Shown one piece after another: positions 8,671 to 17,513 of a stretch of 64,000 nt of DNA (the first letter of the stretch is position 1; each line of letters starts with the position of its first letter). The notes beneath the pieces were generated by a model. The model was given only the letters and a program-made list of their open reading frames with translations. It did no database searches and was not told the origin of the DNA. The stretch is from assembly GCF_011393025.1 (NCBI RefSeq), contig NZ_JAAOEO010000006.1, positions 62,001 through 126,000 on the forward strand. The letters run 5' to 3'. This DNA comes from Neobacillus terrae (GTDB lineage: Bacteria > Bacillota > Bacilli > Bacillales > Cytobacillaceae). A program made the translations under genes and the position numbers.

Positions 8671-9198
8671 TTCTTTACCCCTTTTCAATTAAGTGAGTTA
8701 TCTTCCTATTTATTGATTTCTTGATAATATTTGTCTATAAACATATACTACCAAAGGTTTTTAAAAGCTAGAATAGAATTATAGAGCCTATTAAATAAAT
8801 CAAAAAATGTATATTTAAAAAAATAAATGAATTTCTAGGTAAAGCTCAATGGGGTTTTTGGGGTTTTGCAAAGGAAATCGTTCTCTATATCTTTCTGATA
8901 ACTTTGTTTAGCAATAAATAATCTCCCAGGATGTAGCGTTACTCCTCTGGCAAAGTCACATGTATAAAAAAAACCTAAATCCTCCATGTTAGCAGCATTG
9001 GTTAAATGGTTCATTCGGCTATTTCCGCAAAGGAGGATCCACGGCAACCGAATAAGATATTTAACGCCTGACAGAAGGTTAAAACGAGTATAAAACATAA
9101 TCCCAATTAATTTCCTTTTAATTGCTATGGTAGATTTCGCAAAAATTTAGTATGATGTTGTAATGGAAAATTAATTGAACAAAGTGGGGAGCTATAAA
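8671..9198. other. AT-rich intergenic region with no supported gene
   Basis: It holds upstream sequences of the divergent acetyltransferase and ABC-F genes. A TATGAT at about 9151-9156, 43 nt before the ABC-F start, could be a -10 box. An 87-codon minus frame (8835-9098) has only a distant AAAGGA and no recognisable family. Confidence 0.4.
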
Positions 9199-10752
9199 AT
9201 GGCCTTATTAACAGTAGAAAACTTATCTCATACATTTGGCGACCGTACCTTATTTAAAGATGTTTCTTTCCGCCTTTTAGCAGAAGATCATGCCGGACTT
9301 GTTGGAGCTAATGGTGTCGGTAAATCTACACTAATGAACATTATCACAAACCAGCTGATCCACGATGGCGGTCGTGTTGAATGGACACCTGGTACAATTT
9401 ATGGTTATTTAGACCAGCATACTGTCCTTACTTCTGGTAAAACAATGAGGGATGTTCTGCGAGATGCCTTCCTTCCCTTATTCGAAAAGGAAAAAGAACT
9501 AAATGAAGTTACAGCAAAAATGGGCGATGCAACTCCTGACGAACTTGAGATTTTATTGGAGCAAATGGGCGAAATTCAGGATGCACTGGATGCAGGAGGA
9601 TTTTATTCCCTTGATATAAAAATCGAAGAAGCAGCACGCGGACTTGGTTTGGATGCCATTGGGCTTGACCGTGATGTTGCAGCTCTAAGCGGGGGGCAGC
9701 GTACTAAAGTTCTTCTTGCTAAACTTCTGCTTGAACAACCTAAGGTATTATTGCTCGATGAGCCTACCAACTATCTTGATGTTGAGCATATCCGCTGGCT
9801 TGCATCTTATTTGAAAGAATATCCCTATGCCTTTATCCTTATTTCCCATGATACGGAATTCATGAATCAGGTGTCGAATACCATCTTCCATCTTGAATTT
9901 TCGAAGCTGACACGTTATACAGCAAGCTATGATAAATTCCTTGAACTTGCCGAAATCAATAAAAATCAACATATTAATGCCTACGAAAAACAGAAGGAAT
10001 TTATTAAAAAGCAGGAAGATTTCATTGCAAAAAATAAAGCACGCTATTCAACTACAGGCAGGGCGAAAAGCCGCCAGAAGCAGCTGGATCGAATTGAACG
10101 AATTGACCGTCCGGAAACAGCTGTAAAGCCTTCCTTTGAATTTAAAGAGTCCCGTTCAAGCAGCCGTTATGTATTTGAAGCAAAGAACCTGGAGATTGGG
10201 TACGACCGGCCGCTTCTTCCGAAGATGGACTTTACAATCGAACGTGGTGAAAAAGTTGCCATTACCGGGTGTAACGGTGTCGGAAAGTCTACTCTCTTAA
10301 AAACAATGCTTGGTAAAATTGATGCGTTGTCCGGTTCAGTGGAGCGCGGCGACTTCCTCTTCCCTTCCTATTTTGAACAGGAAGTTAAAGCAGGTAATAT
10401 AACGCCAATCGATGATGTATGGAATGCTTTCCCAGGCATGGACCAGCATCAGGTACGTGCCGCTCTTGCCCGCTGCGGTTTGAAGAATGAGCATATTTCT
10501 CGTCCTATGAGTCAACTTAGCGGTGGTGAACAGGCTAAAGTTCGTCTTTGCAAGCTGCAAATGAACGAAAGCAACTGGCTTCTGTTTGACGAGCCAACCA
10601 ACCACTTAGATATATCAGCAAAGGAAGAGTTGAAAAAGGCTTTGAAAGCCTACAAAGGAACTGTAGTGCTTGTTTGCCACGAACCAGACTTTTATGAAGA
10701 TTGGATAACTAAGGTCTGGGATGTTGAGGAATGGTCTCAACAAACAGTATAA
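9199..10752 (+). CDS. ABC-F family ATPase, YfmM-like
   Basis: The 517-aa protein carries two ABC ATPase domains and no membrane segments. Walker A motifs are GANGVGKST (about residue 37) and GCNGVGKST (second half). Signature motifs are LSGGQRTK and LSGGEQAK, and Walker B/DEPTN occurs in both halves. A charged linker of the ABC-F type joins the domains. It resembles Bacillus YfmM in length and in opening (LLTVENLSHTFGDR). ABC-F proteins act on ribosomes as translation factors or antibiotic-protection proteins. GGGGAG lies 7 nt before ATG 9199, so the upstream TTG at 9175 is not the start. A terminator follows directly. Confidence 0.92.
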   Translation: MALLTVENLSHTFGDRTLFKDVSFRLLAEDHAGLVGANGVGKSTLMNIITNQLIHDGGRVEWTPGTIYGYLDQHTVLTSGKTMRDVLRDAFLPLFEKEKELNEVTAKMGDATPDELEILLEQMGEIQDALDAGGFYSLDIKIEEAARGLGLDAIGLDRDVAALSGGQRTKVLLAKLLLEQPKVLLLDEPTNYLDVEHIRWLASYLKEYPYAFILISHDTEFMNQVSNTIFHLEFSKLTRYTASYDKFLELAEINKNQHINAYEKQKEFIKKQEDFIAKNKARYSTTGRAKSRQKQLDRIERIDRPETAVKPSFEFKESRSSSRYVFEAKNLEIGYDRPLLPKMDFTIERGEKVAITGCNGVGKSTLLKTMLGKIDALSGSVERGDFLFPSYFEQEVKAGNITPIDDVWNAFPGMDQHQVRAALARCGLKNEHISRPMSQLSGGEQAKVRLCKLQMNESNWLLFDEPTNHLDISAKEELKKALKAYKGTVVLVCHEPDFYEDWITKVWDVEEWSQQTV

Positions 10753-10766
10753 GATAAATCAAGCTT

Positions 10767-10792
10767 AAACCCTGCCTCTGCAGGGTTTTTTT
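10767..10792 (+). terminator. Terminator of the ABC-F gene
   Basis: AAACCCTGC (10767-10775), loop CTCT, GCAGGGTTT (10780-10788), then a T run. Confidence 0.85.
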
Positions 10793-10817
10793 ATGCCTTT
10801 CTCAAAGATAACAAATT

Positions 10818-10856
10818 GCTAGCAATCAATTATCAGTTTGATAAGTGATGGCTAGC
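10818..10856. repeat. 39-bp interrupted palindrome
   Basis: GCTAGC-a-ATCA-a-TTATCA, loop GTT, TGATAA-g-TGAT-g-GCTAGC: 16 of 18 arm positions pair. It lies between two converging terminators and has no T tail of its own. It may be a remnant insertion, a protein-binding palindrome or a structured RNA segment. Function is unknown. Confidence 0.6.
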
Positions 10857-10906
10857 AGTCCTTATCCTGTGTGATCGCGATTTTTGTTGTGGCATGTCGA
10901 TAATAG

Positions 10907-10941
10907 AAAAAGGCTGTCAACTTTAAGGAGACAGCCTTTTT
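10907..10941 (-). terminator. Terminator of the arginase-family gene
   Basis: AAAAAGGCTGTC (10907-10918) pairs with GACAGCCTTTTT (10930-10941). T runs flank it on both strands. Confidence 0.85.
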
Positions 10942-10969
10942 GTTGATGTTTATATTTCGACATAATCTT

Positions 10970-11821
10970 TTAAAGTCCAACTTTCTCTCTTTCAGAAATT
11001 AATGAGAGGAGTTCAATAATTGACTCTGAGCTTTTTCCGTCGATTTCCTTATCAGCTGAAAATTCTGTTACCTCGAGTCCCTTGACTCTAGGATCGGCTA
11101 AAATAGTTTTAAGGATTTCTGAAGCCTCATCCATATATAGACCTGTTTCGCTTGGAGAATAGGCTGACGGCATTACACTTTTGTGAAGAACATCTACATC
11201 AAAATGAACAAGGATTTTGCTGGTATCAGAAATTATGTTAAGACTTTGTTTTACTCTTTCTAAATTTATTTCTTCAAAAGGAATTGTTTTGATTCCATAT
11301 TCCTTTTCTGCCGCTGTATGATTTCCAATGACAGTAATACATTCCGTTGGGAAGGGCTCCTCCTGCCACCACACTTTGCAGTCCTGAGTTAAAAACCATA
11401 GCCCCATTCCTGCAGCTCCTACACACTGGTTTCCTGATGGAGCTACTGTATCTACATGACCGTCAAGGACCAACAAATGAACATCTTCTCCAAATACTTT
11501 TCGAAATGCAGAAAAAGTGCCGACTTCAATGCTGCAGTCTCCTCCAAGGATGATGGTAAAATCATCATCATTAAATAGTTGATCAGATGTATTTAACGTT
11601 GCTTCCCAAACCATTCTCGGAGCAGGCCAATTCCGTACAGGGCTGATATTGTGCTTTGGCAGCCGCTCAGCCTCCGTGATATTGCCATGGTCCAGTACAT
11701 TAAATCCTGCCTCTCTTAATCTATTAACAAGGCCTGCTTTTCTGATTGCATCAGGTGATTGCTCTGTCCCTTTATAAAGTGCACCGGCATTAACTGGAAG
11801 CCCAAAAATATTTACCTTCAA
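10970..11821 (-). CDS. Arginase/ureohydrolase-fold protein with altered metal ligand
   Basis: The 283-aa protein has the ureohydrolase layout: ILGGDCSIEVG near residue 92, LDGHVDTVAP near 119, a third metal motif HFDVDVLHKSVMP near 206, and EVTEFSAD. In arginases and agmatinases these read GGDHS, DAHxD and SxDxDxxDP. Here the first histidine is cysteine, and the DP of the last motif is replaced by HK. The fold and most Mn ligands are kept, but classical arginase activity cannot be assumed. It begins ATG 11821 behind GGAGGAAG. It appears to be a single-gene unit. Formiminoglutamase, agmatinase or a divergent hydrolase are all possible. Confidence 0.75.
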   Translation of the reverse strand: MKVNIFGLPVNAGALYKGTEQSPDAIRKAGLVNRLREAGFNVLDHGNITEAERLPKHNISPVRNWPAPRMVWEATLNTSDQLFNDDDFTIILGGDCSIEVGTFSAFRKVFGEDVHLLVLDGHVDTVAPSGNQCVGAAGMGLWFLTQDCKVWWQEEPFPTECITVIGNHTAAEKEYGIKTIPFEEINLERVKQSLNIISDTSKILVHFDVDVLHKSVMPSAYSPSETGLYMDEASEILKTILADPRVKGLEVTEFSADKEIDGKSSESIIELLSLISEREKVGL

Positions 11822-12198
11822 TTCACTTCCTCCTCAATTTTAACCCAAAATCTTATTAACTTTGTTATGCTAACAGGCTTTACAATCCAGTCTCCCCCTA
11901 TTAAAAGTGCGTCCGTAGGTTCTCATTGTCTGAGCTACATCTTCAATATTCCGCTTTCCAAGTTAAAGAGTAGGATTGCATTTTTCGCTAAAAAAGCAAC
12001 ACTTAAATACTACCGTTTTATCAAAAGAGATTATATAAAGTATAATAACAAACAGCTATTATTTTCGGAATATTTTCTAAATCATTCATTTAAAATTACT
12101 CTTTTTCTTTTTTATATTTAGGCTGTCAAATAGCAGAATTTCACTATAATAATTGTTTATGGTAAATTTAAAAATGAAATAGGATTGGGGTGAAATGG
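11822..12198. promoter_or_regulatory. Intergenic region with a probable promoter for the MFS gene
   Basis: TATAAT at 12145-12150 with CTGTCA at 12123-12128 (16-bp spacer) is a plausible sigma-A promoter reading right. The rest is AT-rich. A 120-codon plus frame (11759-12121) overlaps the arginase-family gene antisense and looks accidental. Confidence 0.45.
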
Positions 12199-13368
12199 GT
12201 GGAAACAAAAAAAGCATTGCCTATATTGTTCTTAGTCATGTTTATGGTAATGGTGGGGTTTGGAATTATTATTCCCGTACTCCCTTTCTATGCGGAAAAA
12301 ATAGGAGCCAGTCCAACACAGCTAGGCCTTCTAATGGCTGTATATTCGCTAATGCAGCTTATTTTTGCTCCGATGTGGGGACGGGTTTCTGACAGAATAG
12401 GCCGAAAACCTGTAATGATGATTGGGATTGCTGGATTGTCTCTTTCTTTCTTTATGATGGGAATGGCCAACCATTTATGGATGTTATTTGCGGCACGTAT
12501 TATCGGAGGTCTTCTTTCTTCAGCTAATATGCCTACAACAATGGCTTATGTTGCTGATATAACGACAGAAGAAAATCGGGGAAAAGGTATGGGTATAATC
12601 GGTGCAGCTGTTGGGCTTGGGTTTGTATTCGGCCCAGCTATCGGCGGAGTTTTTTCGAAAACTAGTCTAAGTCTCCCTTTTTATATCTCTGGCTTTTCGT
12701 CTCTGATCACATTAGTTCTAGTCTTTCTTTTATTGAAGGAATCATCAACAAAAGAAAGCAGACTAGCTAACTCAGCAAATAAGGCCTCTTTATGGACATC
12801 TTTTAGCGGGGCAATATCGATTTTATTCATCATGCAATTATTTTTATCTCTTTCCATGTCAGGATTGGAAGCAACTTTTGCCTATTTTGCTGCCAAAAAA
12901 GCAGGCATTGATACAACGCATCTTGGATATATTTTTATGATTATGGGCCTTGCCGGGGCATTCGTCCAGGGTGGCCTGGTTGGCAGGCTGACAAAGAAAT
13001 ATGGTGAAGGTGCAGTAATTCAGGGGGGCGTCATTATTTCTGCTGTTGGCTTTCTGCTGATTCTCCTTGTAGACAGCTTTACAACTGCTGCTGTCTTCTT
13101 AACAATCTTTGGAATTGGAAATGGTGTAATTCGGCCAAGTGTTTCATCCCTTCTAACCAAAAGATCAACTGGAGGGTATGGCAGCACCACAGGTTTATTG
13201 TCTTCCTTTGATTCCCTCGGCAGAATAGTGGGACCTCCGCTTGGGGGAGGGCTGTTTTCATTAGCGGCCGGTCTTCCGTATATATCAGGTGCAATTCTTT
13301 CTGTAATTGCTTTTCTGCTATATCAGGTATTTAAGGTAAAGGATACAAAACATCAAATTGTTTCATAG
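12199..13368 (+). CDS. MFS multidrug/tetracycline-type efflux transporter
   Basis: The 389-aa, twelve-helix protein begins METKKALPILFLVMF. It carries the drug:H+ antiporter motif A as WGRVSDRIGRKP (near residue 66) and the motif C-like GPAIGGVFS in helix 5, as in Blt/NorA/TetA-type DHA1 exporters. GTG 12190 and GTG 12199 are both possible starts. I prefer 12199 because GGGGTGA ends 5 nt before it. A moderate stem-loop and then a MITE copy follow the stop. Substrate is unknown; export of a drug-like compound is inferred. Confidence 0.82.
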   Translation: METKKALPILFLVMFMVMVGFGIIIPVLPFYAEKIGASPTQLGLLMAVYSLMQLIFAPMWGRVSDRIGRKPVMMIGIAGLSLSFFMMGMANHLWMLFAARIIGGLLSSANMPTTMAYVADITTEENRGKGMGIIGAAVGLGFVFGPAIGGVFSKTSLSLPFYISGFSSLITLVLVFLLLKESSTKESRLANSANKASLWTSFSGAISILFIMQLFLSLSMSGLEATFAYFAAKKAGIDTTHLGYIFMIMGLAGAFVQGGLVGRLTKKYGEGAVIQGGVIISAVGFLLILLVDSFTTAAVFLTIFGIGNGVIRPSVSSLLTKRSTGGYGSTTGLLSSFDSLGRIVGPPLGGGLFSLAAGLPYISGAILSVIAFLLYQVFKVKDTKHQIVS

Positions 13369-13375
13369 CTCAATC

Positions 13376-13404
13376 CCTCGCCTCTTTATGGCGAGGTTCT
13401 TTAT
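13376..13404 (+). terminator. Stem-loop after the MFS gene
   Basis: CCTCGCC (13376-13382) and GGCGAGG (13390-13396), then TTCTTT. The T tract is interrupted by the target site used by the adjacent MITE. Confidence 0.6.
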
Positions 13405-13408
13405 GAAA

Positions 13409-13569
13409 GGCTCTTTTCGTAAACTTTGTTGTTTATAAAAGTAAAAATAGACTCGCTTTCCGCGGGCAATCCGCCCACGCACGAAGGAAATGCGTATGCA
13501 TTTTCGAGGAGTCTCGCCTATTTTTTCTCACAGTTCCTTCAAATAGCAACAATCTCTTAGAAAAGAGCC
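13409..13569. mobile_element. MITE family A, copy 1 (internally deleted, 161 bp)
   Basis: Ends are GGCTCTTTTC and GAAAAGAGCC. The flanks are perfect 8-bp direct repeats TTATGAAA at 13401-13408 and 13570-13577, a target-site duplication. It shares its first about 60 bp and last about 95 bp with copies 2 and 3 but lacks their central block. No coding capacity. It inserted between the MFS gene and the argH terminator. Confidence 0.9.
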
Positions 13570-13575
13570 TTATGA

Positions 13576-13607
13576 AAAAAAGCGTGTGAGAATTTCACAC
13601 GCTTTTT
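13576..13607 (-). terminator. argGH terminator
   Basis: AAAAAGCGTGTGA and TCACACGCTTTTT form a long stem. T runs follow on either strand. It is immediately downstream of argH. Confidence 0.85.
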
Positions 13608-13611
13608 GCAA

Positions 13612-15000
13612 CTATATGAGAACAGATTTCTTGATAACCTGTTCTGCCAGCAGGATTTGCTTTTCAACCTCGGAAAAAGCAGTGCCGCCTTCACTTTTCC
13701 TCGCATTAACCACGTTATCAGGAAGTAAAACCGTAAAAACATCGTCCTCAAACATTGAATTGAATTCTTTAAATTCCTCAAGGGTTAGCTCTAACAGATA
13801 CTTTTTATTCTTTATGCCATACAATACAAGTTTTCCAATCACTTCATGGGCTTCTCGGAAAGGTAACCCTTTATTAACAAGGTAATCAGCAATGTCAGTC
13901 GCATTTGAATAATCCTCAGTCACTGCACGATTCATCCGATCTTTTTTTACCTTCATGGTCTCAATCATAGGAGCCAATAACTGCAATGCCCCTTCAAGTG
14001 TATCAATGGTATCAAGCATGCCTTCCTTATCTTCCTGCATATCTTTGTTGTATGCTAATGGAAGTCCCTTAAGCACCGTTAGTAAGCCAAACAAGTTACC
14101 ATATACGCGCCCGGTTTTGGCCCTAAGCAATTCCGGCACATCGGGGTTTTTCTTTTGCGGCATGATACTCGAACCAGTGCAGAAGGAATCGTCAAGTTCA
14201 ATAAACTGAAACTCTTGGCTTGACCAGATAATCATTTCTTCTGACAAGCGTGAAATATGCATCATGAGTATTGAAGAATTTGATAAAAACTCAACAATAA
14301 AGTCGCGGTCACTTACCGCATCGAGACTATTAGGATAAACCTTTTCGAACCCGAGGAGCACGGCTGTACGCGTACGATCAATCGGAAAAGTCGTTCCAGC
14401 AAGTGCTCCTGCGCCAAGCGGCAGTATATTGGTTCTTTTTATGCTATCCGTAAATCTTTCCTTATCCCTTTCCAGCATCCAAAAGTAAGCCATCAGATGA
14501 TGGGCAAATGAAATCGGCTGTGCTCTTTGCAAATGCGTATATCCTGGAAGGATTGTAGTTATGTGGCTTTTTGCCTGAAGCAGGATTGCTTCTTGGACAC
14601 TCTGCAGGAGATCAATCATTTCCTGTGTTTTTCTTTTTAAAAACAAGTGCATATCAGTAGCAACCTGGTCATTTCGGCTCCGGCCTGTATGAAGCTTACC
14701 TCCTACTGGTCCAATTTCATCTATCAGCATTTTTTCGATATTCATATGGATATCTTCATTTTCTACACTAAAACTAACATTTCCGGATATAACTTTCTCT
14801 TTGATTATCAGTAATCCGCTCTTTATTTTTTCAACATCCTCCAAGGGGATGATCTTGCATTCTCCCAGCATTTGTACATGAGCAAGACTGCCCTCGATGT
14901 CTTCTAAAGCCAGACGCTGGTCAAATTCGATTGAGGCCGTATATTTTTCTACTAATTTATTTGTTTCCTTCTCAAAACGGCCGCCCCAAAGCTTACTCAT
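13612..15000 (-). CDS. argH: Argininosuccinate lyase
   Basis: The product is 462 aa and catalyses the last step of arginine synthesis, argininosuccinate to arginine and fumarate. It opens MSKLWGGRF, has the fumarase/aspartase-superfamily signature [11 protein letters not shown] near residue 280, and shows [12 protein letters not shown] and [10 protein letters not shown] active-site segments. The frame is open to 15108, but GGAGG lies 7 nt before ATG 15000 and family members start there. argG ends 10 nt upstream, so the two form an operon closed by the hairpin just downstream. Confidence 0.96.
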   Translation of the reverse strand: MSKLWGGRFEKETNKLVEKYTASIEFDQRLALEDIEGSLAHVQMLGECKIIPLEDVEKIKSGLLIIKEKVISGNVSFSVENEDIHMNIEKMLIDEIGPVGGKLHTGRSRNDQVATDMHLFLKRKTQEMIDLLQSVQEAILLQAKSHITTILPGYTHLQRAQPISFAHHLMAYFWMLERDKERFTDSIKRTNILPLGAGALAGTTFPIDRTRTAVLLGFEKVYPNSLDAVSDRDFIVEFLSNSSILMMHISRLSEEMIIWSSQEFQFIELDDSFCTGSSIMPQKKNPDVPELLRAKTGRVYGNLFGLLTVLKGLPLAYNKDMQEDKEGMLDTIDTLEGALQLLAPMIETMKVKKDRMNRAVTEDYSNATDIADYLVNKGLPFREAHEVIGKLVLYGIKNKKYLLELTLEEFKEFNSMFEDDVFTVLLPDNVVNARKSEGGTAFSEVEKQILLAEQVIKKSVLI

Positions 15001-15010
15001 TGTGATCCTC

Positions 15011-16234
15011 CTAAACCTGCAAACTCTTATTTGTTTTCTCTTCCTGATGTACCTCTGAATAAACCTTTGTTGGCAGACCCCATAGTTTAATGAAGCCAAC
15101 CGCGGCATTATGATCGAACATATCTCCCTTTAGATATGTTGCTAGTTCTTCGTTATAAAGTGAATTAGCGGAGGTTCTGCCTACTACTGTATGATTGCCT
15201 TTAAAAAGTTTGACTCGAATTTTTCCGCTTACTACTTTCTGCGTTTCATCCACAAAGGCATCAAGCGCTTTTTTTAATGGCGAATACCAGAGTCCTTCAT
15301 AGATAATTTTAGCCATTTGCTGGTCTATTAAGCTTTTAAATTGAGAAACTTCTCTTGGTAAAGTGAGAAACTCCAGTTCTTTATGGGCATTGATTAAAAT
15401 TAGCGCTGCTGGATTTTCATACACTTCACGCGATTTAATTCCTACCAGGCGATTTTCGATATGATCGATTCGGCCAACACCATGTTTTCCGCCTAGTTCA
15501 TTAAGTTTTTCAATTAATGGGACAAGCTCCATTTTCACACCGTTAAGGGCAACTGGTACTCCCTGTTCAAAATCAATTTCGATATATTCAGCAGTATCAG
15601 GAGTGGATTCAATTGGCATTGTCCAGTCAAAGGCTGCTTCAGGAGCCTCTGCCCACGGATCTTCCAGTACACCTGCTTCACATGCGCGTCCCCAAATGTT
15701 AGCATCAATAGAAAATGGGTTGTCGAGATCTATTGGTATAGGAATATTATTTTCTGCTGCATAAGCTATTTCTTCGTCTCTTGTCATGCCCCACTCACGA
15801 ACCGGGGCAATAACTTCAATATTTGGATTTAACGCTTGGATGGAAACTTCAAAACGAACCTGGTCATTACCCTTCCCTGTGCAGCCATGGGCAACAGCGA
15901 CAGCCCCTTCAGCTTCTGCTGCTTCAACAAGCAGCTTTGAAATAAGTGGTCGGGAAAGAGCGGAGGATAGAGGATATTTTCCTTCATACATCGCGTTAGC
16001 CTTTAATGCAGGCAGAATATATTCCTTCGCTAGAAGTTCTTTTCCATCAATCATAATGGCTTTAATAGCCCCCACATTCAATGCTTTTTGCTTAATGGCA
16101 GCTAAGTCCTTGCCTTCACCTACATCAAGTCCAAGTGCAATTACTTCATAATTATATTTTTCCTGAATCCATTTTATCGCTACGGAAGTGTCCAATCCCC
16201 CGGAGTATGCTAATACTACTTTACCTTTGCTCAT
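15011..16234 (-). CDS. argG: Argininosuccinate synthase
   Basis: The 407-aa enzyme joins citrulline and aspartate using ATP. The N-terminal PP-loop [14 protein letters not shown] (residues 4-17), [14 protein letters not shown] near residue 115 and the C-terminal [13 protein letters not shown] segment are typical. It is the first gene of argGH. Upstream are a -35/-10 pair and palindromic sequence resembling an ARG box, so repression by ArgR/AhrC with arginine is likely. Confidence 0.97.
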   Translation of the reverse strand: MSKGKVVLAYSGGLDTSVAIKWIQEKYNYEVIALGLDVGEGKDLAAIKQKALNVGAIKAIMIDGKELLAKEYILPALKANAMYEGKYPLSSALSRPLISKLLVEAAEAEGAVAVAHGCTGKGNDQVRFEVSIQALNPNIEVIAPVREWGMTRDEEIAYAAENNIPIPIDLDNPFSIDANIWGRACEAGVLEDPWAEAPEAAFDWTMPIESTPDTAEYIEIDFEQGVPVALNGVKMELVPLIEKLNELGGKHGVGRIDHIENRLVGIKSREVYENPAALILINAHKELEFLTLPREVSQFKSLIDQQMAKIIYEGLWYSPLKKALDAFVDETQKVVSGKIRVKLFKGNHTVVGRTSANSLYNEELATYLKGDMFDHNAAVGFIKLWGLPTKVYSEVHQEEKTNKSLQV

Positions 16235-16260
16235 AAAAAAGCCACATCCTTTTTAATAAA

Positions 16261-16316
16261 TATGAATTAATATGTATTCTATCGTATTTTTATACAAAAT
16301 GCATCATATTTGTAAA
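16261..16316 (-). promoter_or_regulatory. argG promoter and probable ARG box
   Basis: On the minus strand TTTACA (16311-16316) and TATAAA (16289-16294) are separated by 16 bp. Between this promoter and argG lies TATGAATTAATATGTATTC (16261-16279), with GAAT/ATTC arms, and GTATTTTTATAC (16285-16296) overlaps the -10. Both resemble ArgR-type operators (TGAAT-n-ATTCA). Binding is inferred, not shown. Confidence 0.5.
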
Positions 16317-16430
16317 AAGTTTTTATTTTCAAAATACTTTTTCGCCGTTTCTCAATGCTTCCATAGACATATCTATTGGGGACAAGCATACAATGTTAAA
16401 CAGAAAACTTTGTATAAGGTGGCGATTAAA

Positions 16431-16769
16431 TTGAAGTCAAGTTCAGCCAGACTATCCCTTTTTGGCCTTTTACTCATATTATGCGTTTATGCTTATTTGG
16501 ATTCCCCTTATTCCTTTTTAAATAAACCATTTCTTTATACGAAAACAGAACTGGCAATGAGTGTAATGAAGAATAATCGAGAACCTTCTCAAGTGCCGGT
16601 ATTCGAGGAGAAGCTCGAGAGCCGCAAGGAAATAGGCGGATATATAGTGGAGACGTACAGGGAATATGAAGTTTATAAAGATAAGGATGGAAATATTTTA
16701 AAATCCACTCCTACCTCAAAAACTGATACCTTAAAATATAAGGATTATGACAGCATAAAAGGGCGCTAG
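16431..16769 (+). CDS. Small membrane-anchored protein of unknown function
   Basis: The product is 112 aa. TTG 16431 is chosen because AAGGTGG lies 8 nt before it; the frame is open further left but without a ribosome site. After a short basic start there is one hydrophobic segment (about residues 9-25, LFGLLLILCVYAYLD). A charged soluble tail containing GGYIVETYREYEVYKDKDG follows, with the look of an outward-facing domain. I recognise no family. The stop codon lies inside the hairpin loop of its own terminator. It is divergent from argG. Confidence 0.6.
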   Translation: MKSSSARLSLFGLLLILCVYAYLDSPYSFLNKPFLYTKTELAMSVMKNNREPSQVPVFEEKLESRKEIGGYIVETYREYEVYKDKDGNILKSTPTSKTDTLKYKDYDSIKGR

Positions 16770-16783
16770 GAGCGCCCTTTTCA
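16757..16783. terminator. Terminator overlapping a stop codon
   Basis: AAAAGGGCGC (16757-16766), loop with the TAG stop, GCGCCCTTTT (16772-16781). It can act for both converging genes. Confidence 0.85.
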
Positions 16784-16791
16784 TTTTTAAT

Positions 16792-17331
16792 TCACTCTGT
16801 TCCTCTGAATGCAGTAATTCCAAAAACCTCATGATAGCTATAACCGTTAAAATAAATATCCAGATCATGAAACAAGCGGTGAAGCCTTTTCATGGCACCA
16901 CGGTTGTCTGAATTGGCGACTTTTTTAGCATTTGTACGTATTTCTTCCATATCTTTGGCAAGATTTTCATCTTTGATGGTGATTCCTTTTAAATCTTCAA
17001 GAATTTCGTTTGCTTTATCCTTTTGTTCAGTATAATCTGCAGTTTCAAGTTTTCCGTAACAAAGAGTATCATTATAAAATTCATGCATGCTGCCTATAAA
17101 TTCATGGCTGTCTTTATCAGGAGCATTGCTGAAAACGATTAATGACTTGTCCACTGGCTTATTTACTACTTTTTTTGAAGAATCAGCATCCCCTGTTTTT
17201 TCACTAGACTGTGTACCCATGATTTCATGATTTTTTAAATAAGATACAACCTTATATCCGCCCCAAACCGCAGCTGCAAGCATTAAAGCTGATAAAAATG
17301 TGATGATTCTATACCTTTTAAAAAACTTCAT
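16792..17331 (-). CDS. Single-pass membrane protein of unknown function
   Basis: The 179-aa protein starts at ATG 17331 behind AAAAGGGAG; the open frame further right lacks a site. One membrane segment (about residues 10-28) follows a basic start MKFFKRYR, then a low-complexity Ser/Lys linker to about residue 60 and a helical domain rich in charged residues. It ends HEVFGITAFRGTE. The topology suggests a largely extracytoplasmic domain. I do not recognise the family, and the neighbours offer no functional hint. Confidence 0.65.
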   Translation of the reverse strand: MKFFKRYRIITFLSALMLAAAVWGGYKVVSYLKNHEIMGTQSSEKTGDADSSKKVVNKPVDKSLIVFSNAPDKDSHEFIGSMHEFYNDTLCYGKLETADYTEQKDKANEILEDLKGITIKDENLAKDMEEIRTNAKKVANSDNRGAMKRLHRLFHDLDIYFNGYSYHEVFGITAFRGTE

Positions 17332-17402
17332 GTATCTAACTCCCTTTTCGCTACTTCCTTTATTATACATTTAATTCCTATTTTTTTCACTATTAAAAAA
17401 AT

Positions 17403-17487
17403 TCACCATGGCGAATCATTTGGGCTAACCTAAAGTTTTACTTGTGCATTCAGAAGTTATGGATATAAATTCTGATTAGCCAAAAAA
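17403..17487. repeat. Dispersed repeat family B, copy 1 (short form)
   Basis: It contains the shared palindrome TCAGAAGTTAT-ggat-ATAAATTCTGA (17450-17475) followed by TTAGC and an A run. On its left is GTTTTACTTGTGCATT, which also occurs in copy 2. It looks like an internally shortened relative of the copies at 28250 and 48160. Confidence 0.6.
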
Positions 17488-17507
17488 AAACTCGGTACGC
17501 CGAGTTT
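17482..17507 (-). terminator. Terminator of the MFS gene
   Basis: AAACTCGG (17488-17495), loop TACG, CCGAGTTT (17500-17507). A run of nine T follows on the minus strand. Confidence 0.85.
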
Positions 17508-17513
17508 AATCAT

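Noticed and set aside
8835..9098. 87-codon minus-strand frame upstream of the ABC-F gene
   Set aside because: Only a distant AAAGGA, no terminator and no recognisable domain. It could be a gene fragment but cannot be supported.
11759..12121. 120-codon plus-strand frame
   Set aside because: It begins antisense inside the arginase-family gene, runs through the promoter region and has no ribosome site.
13409..13569. MITE copy 1 as a simple terminator pair
   Set aside because: The matching 8-bp direct repeats, and identical ends in two other places, show insertion of an element.
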